64,000 nucleotides of DNA, taken from an uncultured Metabacillus sp. Lineage in GTDB: Bacteria > Bacillota > Bacilli > Bacillales > Bacillaceae. The notes beneath the pieces were generated by a model. It was not told the DNA's origin. It searched no databases and saw only the letters and a program-made list of their open reading frames with translations. The translations under genes were made by a program, and so were the position numbers. The stretch is taken from the NCBI RefSeq assembly GCF_947503125.1, contig NZ_CANNCR010000004.1, forward strand, positions 1-64,000. The letters are read 5' to 3'. Each line of letters starts with the position of its first letter. Position 1 is the first letter of the stretch. Below, piece after piece: positions 33,787-42,378 of the stretch.

Positions 33787-35118
33787 TTATGATTCCATGT
33801 TTTTAACTTGGGACAATGTTCTGCAAGATTCAGGAGAAGTTCCACACCAGTCCACAATCGTTAACGCAATAATTTCAGCGGCTTCAAACATCTTATCAAT
33901 CTCAATATACTCATTTGGAAAATGAGCTTTTTCTGTAACCCCTGGGCCAAATACGATGGTTGGTGTCGCTCCCACCTTTGTTAGTAATCCCCCGTCTGTC
34001 CCCCATGGAGAGGCTTCGATCACAGGCTCATGTCCCACTACCTCACGAAAGCTTGCTGATAAATATTTTACTAATTCATGCTCGATATCAATTGAACCTG
34101 GAACCCACCTAGCACCAAACCATTCAATTGTAACTGGATGCTCTGAAAACCAAGAATCAATTTCCTTAAGTTCGTTCATCCAGCATTCCAGCTCATGTTT
34201 AGCTGCCTCCATTGTTTCTTCTGGTGAAATTCCCATCCGTCCTTCTAGTTTTACAAGATCAGCGACAGAAGAAGGCCAATCTCCCCCCTCAATTTTCCCT
34301 ATATTAATGGGTATCGGGATCGGGATTTTACTGTAAAGAGGGTCAGTAATCCGTTCATTTCTCCGTTTTTCCAGCTGTCTAATATGTTCAACAACAAAAA
34401 GGGCTTTTTCAATTGCGCTAACTCCCTCATAGCGTGTTCCTCCATGTGCTGAGCGGCCTTTCACCTGGATTCTAAACCACATGGATCCCTGCTGCTTCGG
34501 GAAGATTTTCATGTTTGTCGGTTCAGGGATAATTGCTGCATCTGCCTTATATCCTCGTAGAATAGCAGCTAATGTACCCAAGCCGCCGCTTTCCTCCTCA
34601 ATGACACTTTGAAAAATCACATCCCCTTTCAAAGGAATTCCAAGTGCACGCAGAGCGGATAAAGCTAACAAAAGTGAGACATTACCGCCTTTCATATCTG
34701 TTGCACCTCGTCCATATATTCTTCCATTGCTGATTTCACCGCCAAAGGGATCATATTCCCATTGCTGCGGATCTCCTTCAGGAACAATATCTATATGACC
34801 ATTTAAAATAAGGGATCGTCCTCCCCCGGTGCCTTTTAGCAAACCTACAACATTTGGACTGCCTTTAAATTCATTTCGCGGCGAGGCAAAATAGGGATGC
34901 TTAATTACCTCATCCCCATCAGGCTCCCAAACATCCACCTTTAAACCTATTTTATACAAGGCTTTCATAACAATTTTTTGCGCTTGGTCCTCATTTCCTT
35001 GCGTGCTGGCTGCTCTCACTAACTTTTGCAAAAGCTTGATTCCATGTTCTCGATTAGCTATTAACCATTTATTTATATGGGATTGCAGCATCTTCCGTTC
35101 CTCACTCAACCAACTCAT
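33787..35118 (-). CDS. yodQ: M20-family deacylase, YodQ-like
   Basis: A zinc-dependent amidohydrolase of the ArgE/DapE/M20 family, 443 residues. Metal-site motifs are LILNGHIDIVPEGD, GRGATDMKGG and VIEEESGGLG. In the beta-lysine pathway it probably removes the N-acetyl group placed by YodP. It is the last gene of the kamA operon, 25 bases after yodR. The ATG at 35118 sits almost on top of its GGGGG, so a TTG at 35109 with nine-base spacing may be the real start. Confidence 0.85.
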   Translation of the reverse strand: MSWLSEERKMLQSHINKWLIANREHGIKLLQKLVRAASTQGNEDQAQKIVMKALYKIGLKVDVWEPDGDEVIKHPYFASPRNEFKGSPNVVGLLKGTGGGRSLILNGHIDIVPEGDPQQWEYDPFGGEISNGRIYGRGATDMKGGNVSLLLALSALRALGIPLKGDVIFQSVIEEESGGLGTLAAILRGYKADAAIIPEPTNMKIFPKQQGSMWFRIQVKGRSAHGGTRYEGVSAIEKALFVVEHIRQLEKRRNERITDPLYSKIPIPIPINIGKIEGGDWPSSVADLVKLEGRMGISPEETMEAAKHELECWMNELKEIDSWFSEHPVTIEWFGARWVPGSIDIEHELVKYLSASFREVVGHEPVIEASPWGTDGGLLTKVGATPTIVFGPGVTEKAHFPNEYIEIDKMFEAAEIIALTIVDWCGTSPESCRTLSQVKNMES

Positions 35119-35143
35119 CCCCCTTTATCTGTCCCATATCCTT

Positions 35144-35806
35144 TTATTTCACCACGTTGAGGTTTTCAGAAATATTTAAAGCAGCGCCAGTTTTTTGAGC
35201 GACTTCCTCGGCAGTAAAAGGATCCATAACTTCTTTTAGAAGGAGCCCTTGATTGGTCACTTCTATGACAGCCATATCGGTAATAATCATGCTGACACAT
35301 TCCTTTGCAGTTAACGGCAATGTACATGCCTGCAAAATTTTCGGTTCTCCTTTTTTATTACAATGATTCATTAAGACAATGACTTTTTTCGCTTTTTTAG
35401 CCAGCTCCATAGCTCCGCCAATTCCCGGTACCCTTTTTCCAGGTACAATCCAGTTTGCTAAATCGCCCTTTTCACTAACTTCAAGACCGCCAAGAATTGT
35501 AACATCCAAGTAACCAGAACGGATCATTCCAAAAGCCGTTGCACTGTCAAAATAAGACGCTCCAGGGTTTATGGTGACAGGAAAGCCTCCAGCATTACAT
35601 AATGTTGGATCCTCTTCTCCTTTTTCAGGTGATTTTCCCATGCCGAGAATACCATTTTCCGCTTGAAACATGACATGTACATCTTCAGGGAGATGGTTGG
35701 GTACTAAAGAGGGAATCCCTATTCCCAGATTGACGATCATCCCATTTTGAATTTCCTTTGCAGCTCGTTTGGCGATTCGGTTTCTGATCTCCTTATCCAT
35801 GCTCAA
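35144..35806 (-). CDS. yodR: CoA transferase subunit B, YodR-like
   Basis: The beta subunit of a 3-oxoacid-type CoA transferase, about 221 residues. The catalytic glutamate is in AENGILGMG. The family's NLGIGIPSLVPNHL and NHCNKKGEPKIL are present. In the lysine pathway it would move CoA between acetoacetate-like acids and acyl donors. I start at TTG 35806, seven bases after GGGGGG; an ATG two codons later is the alternative. The gene follows yodS with its upstream leader overlapping the yodS end. Confidence 0.88.
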   Translation of the reverse strand: MSMDKEIRNRIAKRAAKEIQNGMIVNLGIGIPSLVPNHLPEDVHVMFQAENGILGMGKSPEKGEEDPTLCNAGGFPVTINPGASYFDSATAFGMIRSGYLDVTILGGLEVSEKGDLANWIVPGKRVPGIGGAMELAKKAKKVIVLMNHCNKKGEPKILQACTLPLTAKECVSMIITDMAVIEVTNQGLLLKEVMDPFTAEEVAQKTGAALNISENLNVVK

Positions 35807-35853
35807 CTTTAATCCCCCCTTTATCTGAAAAGCCCATTGGTCTTGATCATACG

Positions 35854-36552
35854 CTACTCCCAAGCCCACTTCCAATCCACTCCATTACTTTGAACAACAA
35901 GATCTACGTAAATCCCTGGCGTCACTATTATTTCCGGGTCAAGTTCACCCATCTCAACGATTTCTTCCCCCTCTGCAATGGTAAATCTGCCGGCCATGGC
36001 AACTAACGGATTCGTATTTCTGGCACTTGTTTCATAAATAAGATTGCCAAAGGTATCTGCCTTTTTGGCATTTACAATGGCAATATCTGCTGTCAGTGCG
36101 GTTTCCAGCAGAAATTCCTTGCCATTAACGGTTACTTTTTGCTTACCTTTCTCCACCATGCTATCAAGACCCACATCGGTTAAGATCCCGCCAAGACCAA
36201 CTCCACCAGCACGAATTCGTTCCGCTAACGTACCTTGCGGGGAAAATTCAACTGCTAATTTTCCTTCCATCATTAATTGTCCTGCGATTGGATTTGAGCC
36301 GATATGGGATACGATTAATTTTGTAGCTCTGCCTTGGCTTACAAGCCGGCCAATCCCGATATCAGGAAATCCGGTATCATTACCGATTAATGTTAAATCC
36401 GTTATCCCTTTTTCGAGAATTCCATTGATTAATGATGGCGGATTACCGATACCCCCAAAACCGCCAAACATGAGAGTACAGCCATTATGAATATGTGATA
36501 ATGCTTCTTCAAGGGTGCCTATTTTGCTGATTGATTTTTTTGGAGCCGTCAC
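35854..36552 (-). CDS. yodS: CoA transferase subunit A, YodS-like
   Basis: The alpha subunit of the same CoA transferase, 232 residues. The glycine loop GCTLMFGGFGGIGNPPSLI near residue 26 binds CoA, and GVGLGGILTDVGLDSMVE is typical. It starts with GTG after GGGGGAAAGG, 12 bases after yodT. Together with yodR it forms an A2B2-type enzyme. Partner and pathway come from the conserved yodTSRQ order known from B. subtilis. Confidence 0.9.
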   Translation of the reverse strand: MTAPKKSISKIGTLEEALSHIHNGCTLMFGGFGGIGNPPSLINGILEKGITDLTLIGNDTGFPDIGIGRLVSQGRATKLIVSHIGSNPIAGQLMMEGKLAVEFSPQGTLAERIRAGGVGLGGILTDVGLDSMVEKGKQKVTVNGKEFLLETALTADIAIVNAKKADTFGNLIYETSARNTNPLVAMAGRFTIAEGEEIVEMGELDPEIIVTPGIYVDLVVQSNGVDWKWAWE

Positions 36553-36564
36553 TGTCCTTTCCCC

Positions 36565-37914
36565 CTAACAATCTAATTCTCTTTGAATCTCTATGACCGT
36601 TTCTTTAAAAAGATGTACTAACTGATCAATTTCTTGTTTTGTTATGATAAACGGCGGAGAAATAATGACTGCATCACCATGAACTCCCTCTTCACCAGCA
36701 GATGCCGGATAAATAAGCAAACCCTTCTCACGTGCTCTGTCAACAACTCGGCTTGTAACTGTTTCAGATTGGCTGAATGGTTCCTTGGTCATTCGGTTGG
36801 ACACAAACTCGACACCAATCATCAGCCCTTTTCCGCGAACATTCCCAATCATATTTAGATCTCCGGCTATTTCCTCTAGTTTTTGCAGCAAATAGCCGCC
36901 GTTATCATTCACCTTATCTAGCAGTCTATGTTTTTCAATATAATTTAATACTGCTAAAGCAACAGCTGCAGATTGCGGATTGGCACTATAGGTATGGCCG
37001 CTCATAATCGAACCCGAGCCTTGTAAAATCGGTGTCATCACCTTCTCACTTGCAAGGGCTGCTGCCATCGCGGTATAGCCTGCACTCATTCCTTTGCCAA
37101 GGGCAATAATATCCGGCTTTATCTCCCAATGATCCATCCCGAACATTTTTCCTGTACGCCCAATCCCAGTCATTACTTCATCAGCAATAAATAGAATATT
37201 ATAATGTTTACAAATTTTTGAGATTTGTTGATAGTAGCCTTCTGGAGGAACGATAACCCCGCCAGCAGCTCCTACGATCGGCTCAGCGATAAAGGCAGCG
37301 ATATGCTCGGCTCCAATCCGCTTAATTGCTGTTTCTAAATCATTGGCACAGCTTAACTGGCACTCAGGAAAGGTCTTGTTAAATGGACATCGATAACAGT
37401 ATGGAGCCGCTGCACTTGGAAAGTCTTCCAGCAGCGGTACAAACCGTTCTCTCCGCTTCACATGACCTGACATTGATAACGCACCAATGGTGATGCCATG
37501 ATAGCTAATAAACCGTGATAGGATTTTTGTTTTTCTGTAGTCTCCTTGCTCCTGCCAATGTTGGATCGCCATCTTCATCGCTGTTTCTGTTGCCTCTGAT
37601 CCGCTATTGACGAAAAATGACCAGTAGTCCTCACCTGCATCTACAAGCTCATTTAGTTTTTGTGCCAGCATCTCTGCCGGCTCTGAGGTAAACTGTGAGC
37701 GATACACAAAAGATACCTTTTTTGCTTGATTATTCATGGCTTCAATAATTTCCGGGACCCGATGGCCGATGCTTGCTGTTACAGCACCTGAGGAGCCGTC
37801 AATATATTTTTTACCTGTGTCATCATATAAATAAATGCCATCACCATGGGTGGCTGTTGGATAAGCATCTTTCATCATCGGTTTAATTAGCAACGAACGT
37901 TTCATCCAAGTCAC
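36565..37914 (-). CDS. yodT: class III PLP aminotransferase, YodT-like
   Basis: A PLP-dependent transaminase of 449 residues. The substrate loop FVNSGSEATETAMKMA, the PLP aspartate in FIADEVMTGIGRTG and the Schiff-base lysine in IALGKGMSAGYTAMAA are all present. It probably transaminates an intermediate of beta-lysine breakdown. GTG start with AAAGGA upstream. A cluster of cysteines (PYCYRCPFNKTFPECQLSC) near residue 160 is unusual for the class and recalls a metal site. Confidence 0.9.
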   Translation of the reverse strand: MTWMKRSLLIKPMMKDAYPTATHGDGIYLYDDTGKKYIDGSSGAVTASIGHRVPEIIEAMNNQAKKVSFVYRSQFTSEPAEMLAQKLNELVDAGEDYWSFFVNSGSEATETAMKMAIQHWQEQGDYRKTKILSRFISYHGITIGALSMSGHVKRRERFVPLLEDFPSAAAPYCYRCPFNKTFPECQLSCANDLETAIKRIGAEHIAAFIAEPIVGAAGGVIVPPEGYYQQISKICKHYNILFIADEVMTGIGRTGKMFGMDHWEIKPDIIALGKGMSAGYTAMAAALASEKVMTPILQGSGSIMSGHTYSANPQSAAVALAVLNYIEKHRLLDKVNDNGGYLLQKLEEIAGDLNMIGNVRGKGLMIGVEFVSNRMTKEPFSQSETVTSRVVDRAREKGLLIYPASAGEEGVHGDAVIISPPFIITKQEIDQLVHLFKETVIEIQRELDC

Positions 37915-37953
37915 CGAATCCTTTCATTTTAAGTGCAGGACTATGTCACATAA

Positions 37954-38226
37954 TTAAAATCGAAAATAATTTCTTTTTAAAAATTTCGGCTGCGCCATTA
38001 ACGCTTCGTATGAGATTTCCTTGCCAATCTTTGTTGTATCAATTAATAGCAGCTGATCCTCCAGCTGTTGAATTGTCTCTTCTGTCTGATATTCCATTCC
38101 ACATGACGAACATTTCATCCCTGGTGTTTCTGTTATTTCAATCGCGAGTGTGCCGTCTGGCAATTCCCAATAAACGGTACAAGTAATTTCATTTGCATCC
38201 GATTGCTCACACCATTCACATTTCAT
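37954..38226 (-). CDS. YokU-family zinc-finger-like protein
   Basis: A small protein of 90 residues beginning KCEWCEQSDANE. Two CxxC pairs (CEWC and CSSC) in a YgiT/MqsA-like arrangement suggest a zinc ribbon, as in the YokU family. It sits between kamA and yodT, as yokU does in other Bacillus kamA operons; its role is not established. The ATG at 38226 has AAGGAGG seven bases upstream. Confidence 0.82.
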   Translation of the reverse strand: MKCEWCEQSDANEITCTVYWELPDGTLAIEITETPGMKCSSCGMEYQTEETIQQLEDQLLLIDTTKIGKEISYEALMAQPKFLKRNYFRF

Positions 38227-38250
38227 TTCCAAACCTCCTTACAAGCTCAT

Positions 38251-39648
38251 TCATTCCTTGCTTTTTTCTTTTTTTAATTGTGCCTGATATTTTTTCTCTT
38301 TCAGCTCATCACGCTTTTCCCGCTTTTCTTTTAAAGTTGAATAGGTCGGGCTTTGTTTGAAGCTTTCTCTACGGTCGTAACGCTCAAGTGTATCTGGTAC
38401 CAGATTCAACTTTTCATCGTTTAATAAACCGCTGATTCCTGATTTAGACGGCTTTAGGTCATGAGATTGATAAATGGATTGAAAATAATCATCCGCCCGT
38501 CCCGCAACATAGTTTTCTGGCTCAGGATAGGTGGTAATAACCCCTTCAAAATTACGAAGCACGGTCTTTGCAGGACTTTGTGATATCAAATAGTTCGGCT
38601 GTAAGGTAATTTTCCCGCCTCCCCCAGGTGCGTCAACCACAAAGGCTGGCACAGCATAGCCGCTTGTATGTCCACGTAACCCTTCGATGATCTCAAGACC
38701 TTTGGAAATCGGTGCACGGAAATGGCTGATCCCTTCTGAGAGGTCACACTGATAAATATAGTAAGGGCGGACCCTGATTTTTACTAAATCATGCATAAGT
38801 TTTTTCATGATCGGAACACTATCATTGATCCCTGCTAAAATAACGGCCTGATTTCCTACAGGAACTCCTGCATCAACAAGCATTTCACAAGCCCGTTTTG
38901 ATTCCTCTGTGATTTCAATGGAAGTGTTAAAGTGTGTATTCAACCAAACAGGGTGATATTTTTTTAGGATGTTGCAAAGATTTTCTGTAATACGTTGCGG
39001 AAAAACAACTGGTGCTCTTGTGCCGATCCGGATAATTTCAACGTGAGGAATGTCACGCAGATTTTTTAGAATATATTCAAGAATATTGTCATTAATTAAA
39101 AGTCCGTCACCGCCCGAGAGCAGCACATCTCGAACCTCTGGTGTATTTCGGATATAGTCAATGGCTCCATCTAATTGCTTTTTAGGGACGCCCATCCCAA
39201 TCTGACCTGAGAAGCGTCTCCGCGTACAATATCGGCAATACATTGAGCACTGATTTGTAACCAGAAATAACACACGGTCAGGATAGCGGTGCGTCAAGCC
39301 GGCAACGGGTGAATCCTCATCTTCTTCAAGCGGATCCTCTAAATCATATTTTGTTTTGTACATTTCTTTTCCAATTGGAACAGACTGCATCCGAATTGGA
39401 CATCTAACATCGGTGGGATTCATTAATGCTGCATAATAGGGAGTAATATTTAGCGGAATTGTTTTTGTAGAAATCCTCACCCCTTCCTCTTCTTCGGGTG
39501 TGAGGTTAATAACCTTTTTTAAATCATCCAATGTGCGAATAGTATTAGTAAGCTGCCAGATCCAATCATTCCATTTTTCTTCAGGTACATCCTTCCACAA
39601 TTCAATGTCTTTCCAATGACGCTGCGGTTTATATAAATCATGTAGCAT
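38251..39648 (-). CDS. kamA: L-lysine 2,3-aminomutase
   Basis: A radical SAM, PLP-dependent enzyme that converts L-lysine to L-beta-lysine, 465 residues. The iron-sulfur ligands Cys134, Cys138 and Cys141 form CSMYCRYC. DAPGGGGKITLQP carries the likely PLP lysine. A charged Lys/Glu-rich tail ends the protein. The ATG at 39648 follows AAGGAGG by seven bases. A -24/-12 sigma-54 promoter lies 37-52 bases upstream. It heads the downstream yokU-like, yodT, yodS, yodR, yodQ genes. Confidence 0.95.
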   Translation of the reverse strand: MLHDLYKPQRHWKDIELWKDVPEEKWNDWIWQLTNTIRTLDDLKKVINLTPEEEEGVRISTKTIPLNITPYYAALMNPTDVRCPIRMQSVPIGKEMYKTKYDLEDPLEEDEDSPVAGLTHRYPDRVLFLVTNQCSMYCRYCTRRRFSGQIGMGVPKKQLDGAIDYIRNTPEVRDVLLSGGDGLLINDNILEYILKNLRDIPHVEIIRIGTRAPVVFPQRITENLCNILKKYHPVWLNTHFNTSIEITEESKRACEMLVDAGVPVGNQAVILAGINDSVPIMKKLMHDLVKIRVRPYYIYQCDLSEGISHFRAPISKGLEIIEGLRGHTSGYAVPAFVVDAPGGGGKITLQPNYLISQSPAKTVLRNFEGVITTYPEPENYVAGRADDYFQSIYQSHDLKPSKSGISGLLNDEKLNLVPDTLERYDRRESFKQSPTYSTLKEKREKRDELKEKKYQAQLKKEKSKE

Positions 39649-39684
39649 GATCATTCCTCCTTCTTTGCTGTACATCATTTATCT

Positions 39685-39700
39685 TGCAAGTTTCATGCCA
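39685..39700 (-). promoter_or_regulatory. sigma-54 (-24/-12) promoter of kamA
   Basis: The minus strand reads TGGCATGAAACTTGCA. GG and GC are exactly ten bases apart, matching the TGGCAC-N5-TTGCW consensus. Transcription would begin about 25 bases before the kamA ribosome binding site-start region. The sigma-54 activator gene lies immediately upstream. Confidence 0.85.
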
Positions 39701-39841
39701 ACAGAAATGAAGGAAAAAAGATCAGAAGGGAGATTGCAGCAAATACTTTTTTTACAATTAGCTTTATTAGCCAGATATAGAAACCTAATTTCAATGCTGG
39801 ATTTTCGGCATAGCGTAAAAATGAATCTGCCATTCTATTGC

Positions 39842-40738
39842 CTAAAAATCGGCACCATGCTTAAAAACCGGCAGATCATATGTCATCTCACTTTTTAATA
39901 AATCCTTTACCCATACATTCATATCCTCTAATTTGTCAAATATATAGCAGTTGTTTGTTAATCTTCCGTTGTATTGATAGCCAAGCTGAAAAAAAGCAGC
40001 ATTCATGCCAAAGGAAAGGGCACGGGCAATCGAGAATGCACAAAATATCCCGCTCTTCTTTAGTTCATCCTCGAGGTGAATAAGGAGTTTTTTCATCAAT
40101 CCATATTTTCTATGTTCCGGCAATGTCGCACAGTCAGTAAGCTCAGCATGGTAAAAGGTATTGTTAACATCTGCAGAAGCAGTACTTACAAGCTGTTTGT
40201 TACATTCAACAACATAAAAAATAGTGCCTGACCTGATCATTTTTTTTACATAATCCGAGTCATTCATAGGTGTCGGATAAACAGCAAATACGATCCTATA
40301 TAATTCTGCAAGTTTCTCTGCATCCTGCTCGTCTGCTTTACGGAAGTGATATCGCTCAGGGATGATTGCTGCTTCCTTCGTGGTTTTTTTCTGGATTTCC
40401 TGAAGAACCGTATCCTCTTCGATCCAATATTTACTAGTTCTTCGTTCGATATCTTTATAGCAGGTCATAATATAACTGTCTGTGCCATTAAAATAGCCCT
40501 TTATAATTGCCTCTAATTCAAATCCTGTTGATAGCAATTTTTGCCAATGCTCCGGTCTTGCAAAAAAAATCACTTTTGTAAACGAGCTTTTGTTTACTAG
40601 TTGATCGAGTTCTTGCAGAATCATTGACATATTTCCCTGGTATTGATCGACACGAAGGCGCTCATTAAAATAATCAAGATAAATCTGTAGTGTATAATGA
40701 ATGGTTTTTTTGGTTATCGTTTCGTATGGTGGATTCAT
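39842..40738 (-). CDS. yodP: beta-lysine N-acetyltransferase, YodP/AblB-like
   Basis: A GNAT acetyltransferase of 298 residues that probably acetylates the N6 position of beta-lysine. The C-terminal GNAT domain has ATLPEHRKYGLMKKLLIHLEDEL, the acetyl-CoA loop, and AFFQLGYQYNGRLTNN near the end. The N-terminal half is specific to the YodP/AblB family. The ATG at 40738 has AAAGGAAG upstream. It begins 13 bases after the activator gene and lies upstream of the sigma-54 promoter, so it is probably expressed from the activator's transcript. Confidence 0.87.
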   Translation of the reverse strand: MNPPYETITKKTIHYTLQIYLDYFNERLRVDQYQGNMSMILQELDQLVNKSSFTKVIFFARPEHWQKLLSTGFELEAIIKGYFNGTDSYIMTCYKDIERRTSKYWIEEDTVLQEIQKKTTKEAAIIPERYHFRKADEQDAEKLAELYRIVFAVYPTPMNDSDYVKKMIRSGTIFYVVECNKQLVSTASADVNNTFYHAELTDCATLPEHRKYGLMKKLLIHLEDELKKSGIFCAFSIARALSFGMNAAFFQLGYQYNGRLTNNCYIFDKLEDMNVWVKDLLKSEMTYDLPVFKHGADF

Positions 40739-40751
40739 CTTTATCTTCCTT

Positions 40752-42152
40752 TCATGTTGTCGATTCAACTACTATATTATATTTTTTCATTTTATATTGC
40801 AGCGTTTGTCTGGGAACTTCTAAAATAACTGAGGCTTTGAGGACATTCCCCTTTGTTTGTGCTAATGCCTGTTGAATTAACTGTGTTTCTACCTTTTCTA
40901 CCGTTTCTTTTAATGGTGATAGATTGATTTTTTCTTCTGAAGATACTTCTTTTAAAAAATCAGGTAAGTCCTTCATTGTAAGGTTATCACCTTCAGCCAT
41001 ATTCATCGCATACTCAATTGTATGCTCTAATTCACGAACATTCCCTTGCCAAGAATGTTTTTCAAGTTTTGCTTGCACTAGCTCATCGATATGGATGACC
41101 AGTTTATTAAATAAATAATTATATTTTTTAATAAAATGATTGACTAATAAAGGAATATCTCCTTCTCGCTCTCGTAATGGAGGAAGTTCTAGAAAAAAAA
41201 CATTTAGGCGAAAAAATAAATCAGAGCGCAGCAGTTTCTTTTCCATACAGCGGTATGGATGTTCATTCATAGCAACGATAATTCTGACATCCACGATATA
41301 TGACTCTGTACCACCAACTCTGCGGATTACGCCATCCTCCAGAACACGTAAAAGTTTTGCTTGGAAATCTAAAGGCATCGTATGAATTTCATCAAGAAAA
41401 AGCGTTCCGCCATGAGCAAGTTCGAACAACCCGGCACGGTCAACAGCACCAGTAAAACTTCCCTTTGTCGTACCAAATAAAATACTCTCTAATAATGATT
41501 CAGGCAAAGATGAACAGTTTTGCGCGATAAATGGGCCTGATTTACGTGAAGAGGCATTATGAATAGATTGAACAAGCAACTCCTTTCCTGTTCCTGTTTC
41601 TCCATAAACCATCACAGGTGAGGAGCTAAAGGCAGCCCTTTTCCCTTGGCTGATCACCTTTTTCATTGAATCACAGTTTGTGATGAGGTCATCCCAATTG
41701 TATTTAGCGCCCGATGAGGATGACGGTTTTGTTTTTTTGTTATTCATTTTTTGCTGAAGCTCAAGCAGTTTTTCAGAAAGCTGTTTGACTTTTGTTAAAT
41801 CCTTAGCAATCTCAACCGCTCCTGCAATCCGATTTCCAACTTTTATTGGAATCGTTGTATTGACTGTATCAATCAGTTGGCCCTTGCTATTTTTATAGGT
41901 TTGGGATTGCTGGTAGATTGGTTTTCCTGTTTCAATCACCTTCAAAAGGGTGCTCGTTTGCCTTGTTAATGATGGAAATACGTCAAGAACATGCTTCCCC
42001 AGCACCTCATCAATCTCAACGCCGTCATGCTTTGCTGCTACCTTATTATAATAGATCGTAATCCCTTCTGAATTAACGGCATGAATCGCTTCATCAATAC
42101 TGCCCAAAATCGCTTCTAGCATCTGTTTTGTTTCAAATGATTCTAAAAACAT
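40752..42152 (-). CDS. sigma-54-dependent activator of the lysine operon, KamR-type
   Basis: An enhancer-binding protein of 466 residues. A PAS domain (about 10-115) is followed by the AAA+ domain with Walker A GETGTGKELLVQSIH, Walker B GGTLFLDEIHTM and the sigma-54 contact loop GSFTGA (a variant of GAFTGA). A Fis-type helix-turn-helix ends the protein (VLKASVILEVPRQTLQYKMKKY). It is next to yodP and kamA. From memory, kam operons of the B. cereus group are driven by SigL and an activator called KamR. Confidence 0.9.
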   Translation of the reverse strand: MFLESFETKQMLEAILGSIDEAIHAVNSEGITIYYNKVAAKHDGVEIDEVLGKHVLDVFPSLTRQTSTLLKVIETGKPIYQQSQTYKNSKGQLIDTVNTTIPIKVGNRIAGAVEIAKDLTKVKQLSEKLLELQQKMNNKKTKPSSSSGAKYNWDDLITNCDSMKKVISQGKRAAFSSSPVMVYGETGTGKELLVQSIHNASSRKSGPFIAQNCSSLPESLLESILFGTTKGSFTGAVDRAGLFELAHGGTLFLDEIHTMPLDFQAKLLRVLEDGVIRRVGGTESYIVDVRIIVAMNEHPYRCMEKKLLRSDLFFRLNVFFLELPPLREREGDIPLLVNHFIKKYNYLFNKLVIHIDELVQAKLEKHSWQGNVRELEHTIEYAMNMAEGDNLTMKDLPDFLKEVSSEEKINLSPLKETVEKVETQLIQQALAQTKGNVLKASVILEVPRQTLQYKMKKYNIVVESTT

Positions 42153-42338
42153 TGTAAGCCCACCTCGTTTTCAAGCACGACTGTTTCATTTCCGAAAATG
42201 GCTCTATATTTATTGTTATTAAGTCTTGTTCTTAACTATTCTTTCAGAGATAAAAGTACATCTTATCACACATAATCCACTAAAATATGATGTCTAATCT
42301 TGCTTGATTTTTCGTGCATATTTTGATGGATAAAGGCA

Positions 42339-42368
42339 AAAAGCTGCCGGAGAATCCTAGCAGCTTTT
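42339..42368 (-). terminator. terminator of the YhcR-type gene
   Basis: AAAAGCTGC (42339-42347) pairs exactly with GCAGCTTTT (42360-42368), with TTTTTGCC on the minus strand. Confidence 0.85.
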
Positions 42369-42378
42369 ACTCTTCGTT

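Noticed and set aside
36044-36490. 148-codon plus-strand frame
   Set aside because: It is opposite the CoA transferase A gene, with no start signals; antisense shadow.
42153-42338. second sigma-54 promoter upstream of the activator gene
   Set aside because: I searched for GG-N10-GC with the TGGC/TTGC context on the minus strand and found none.
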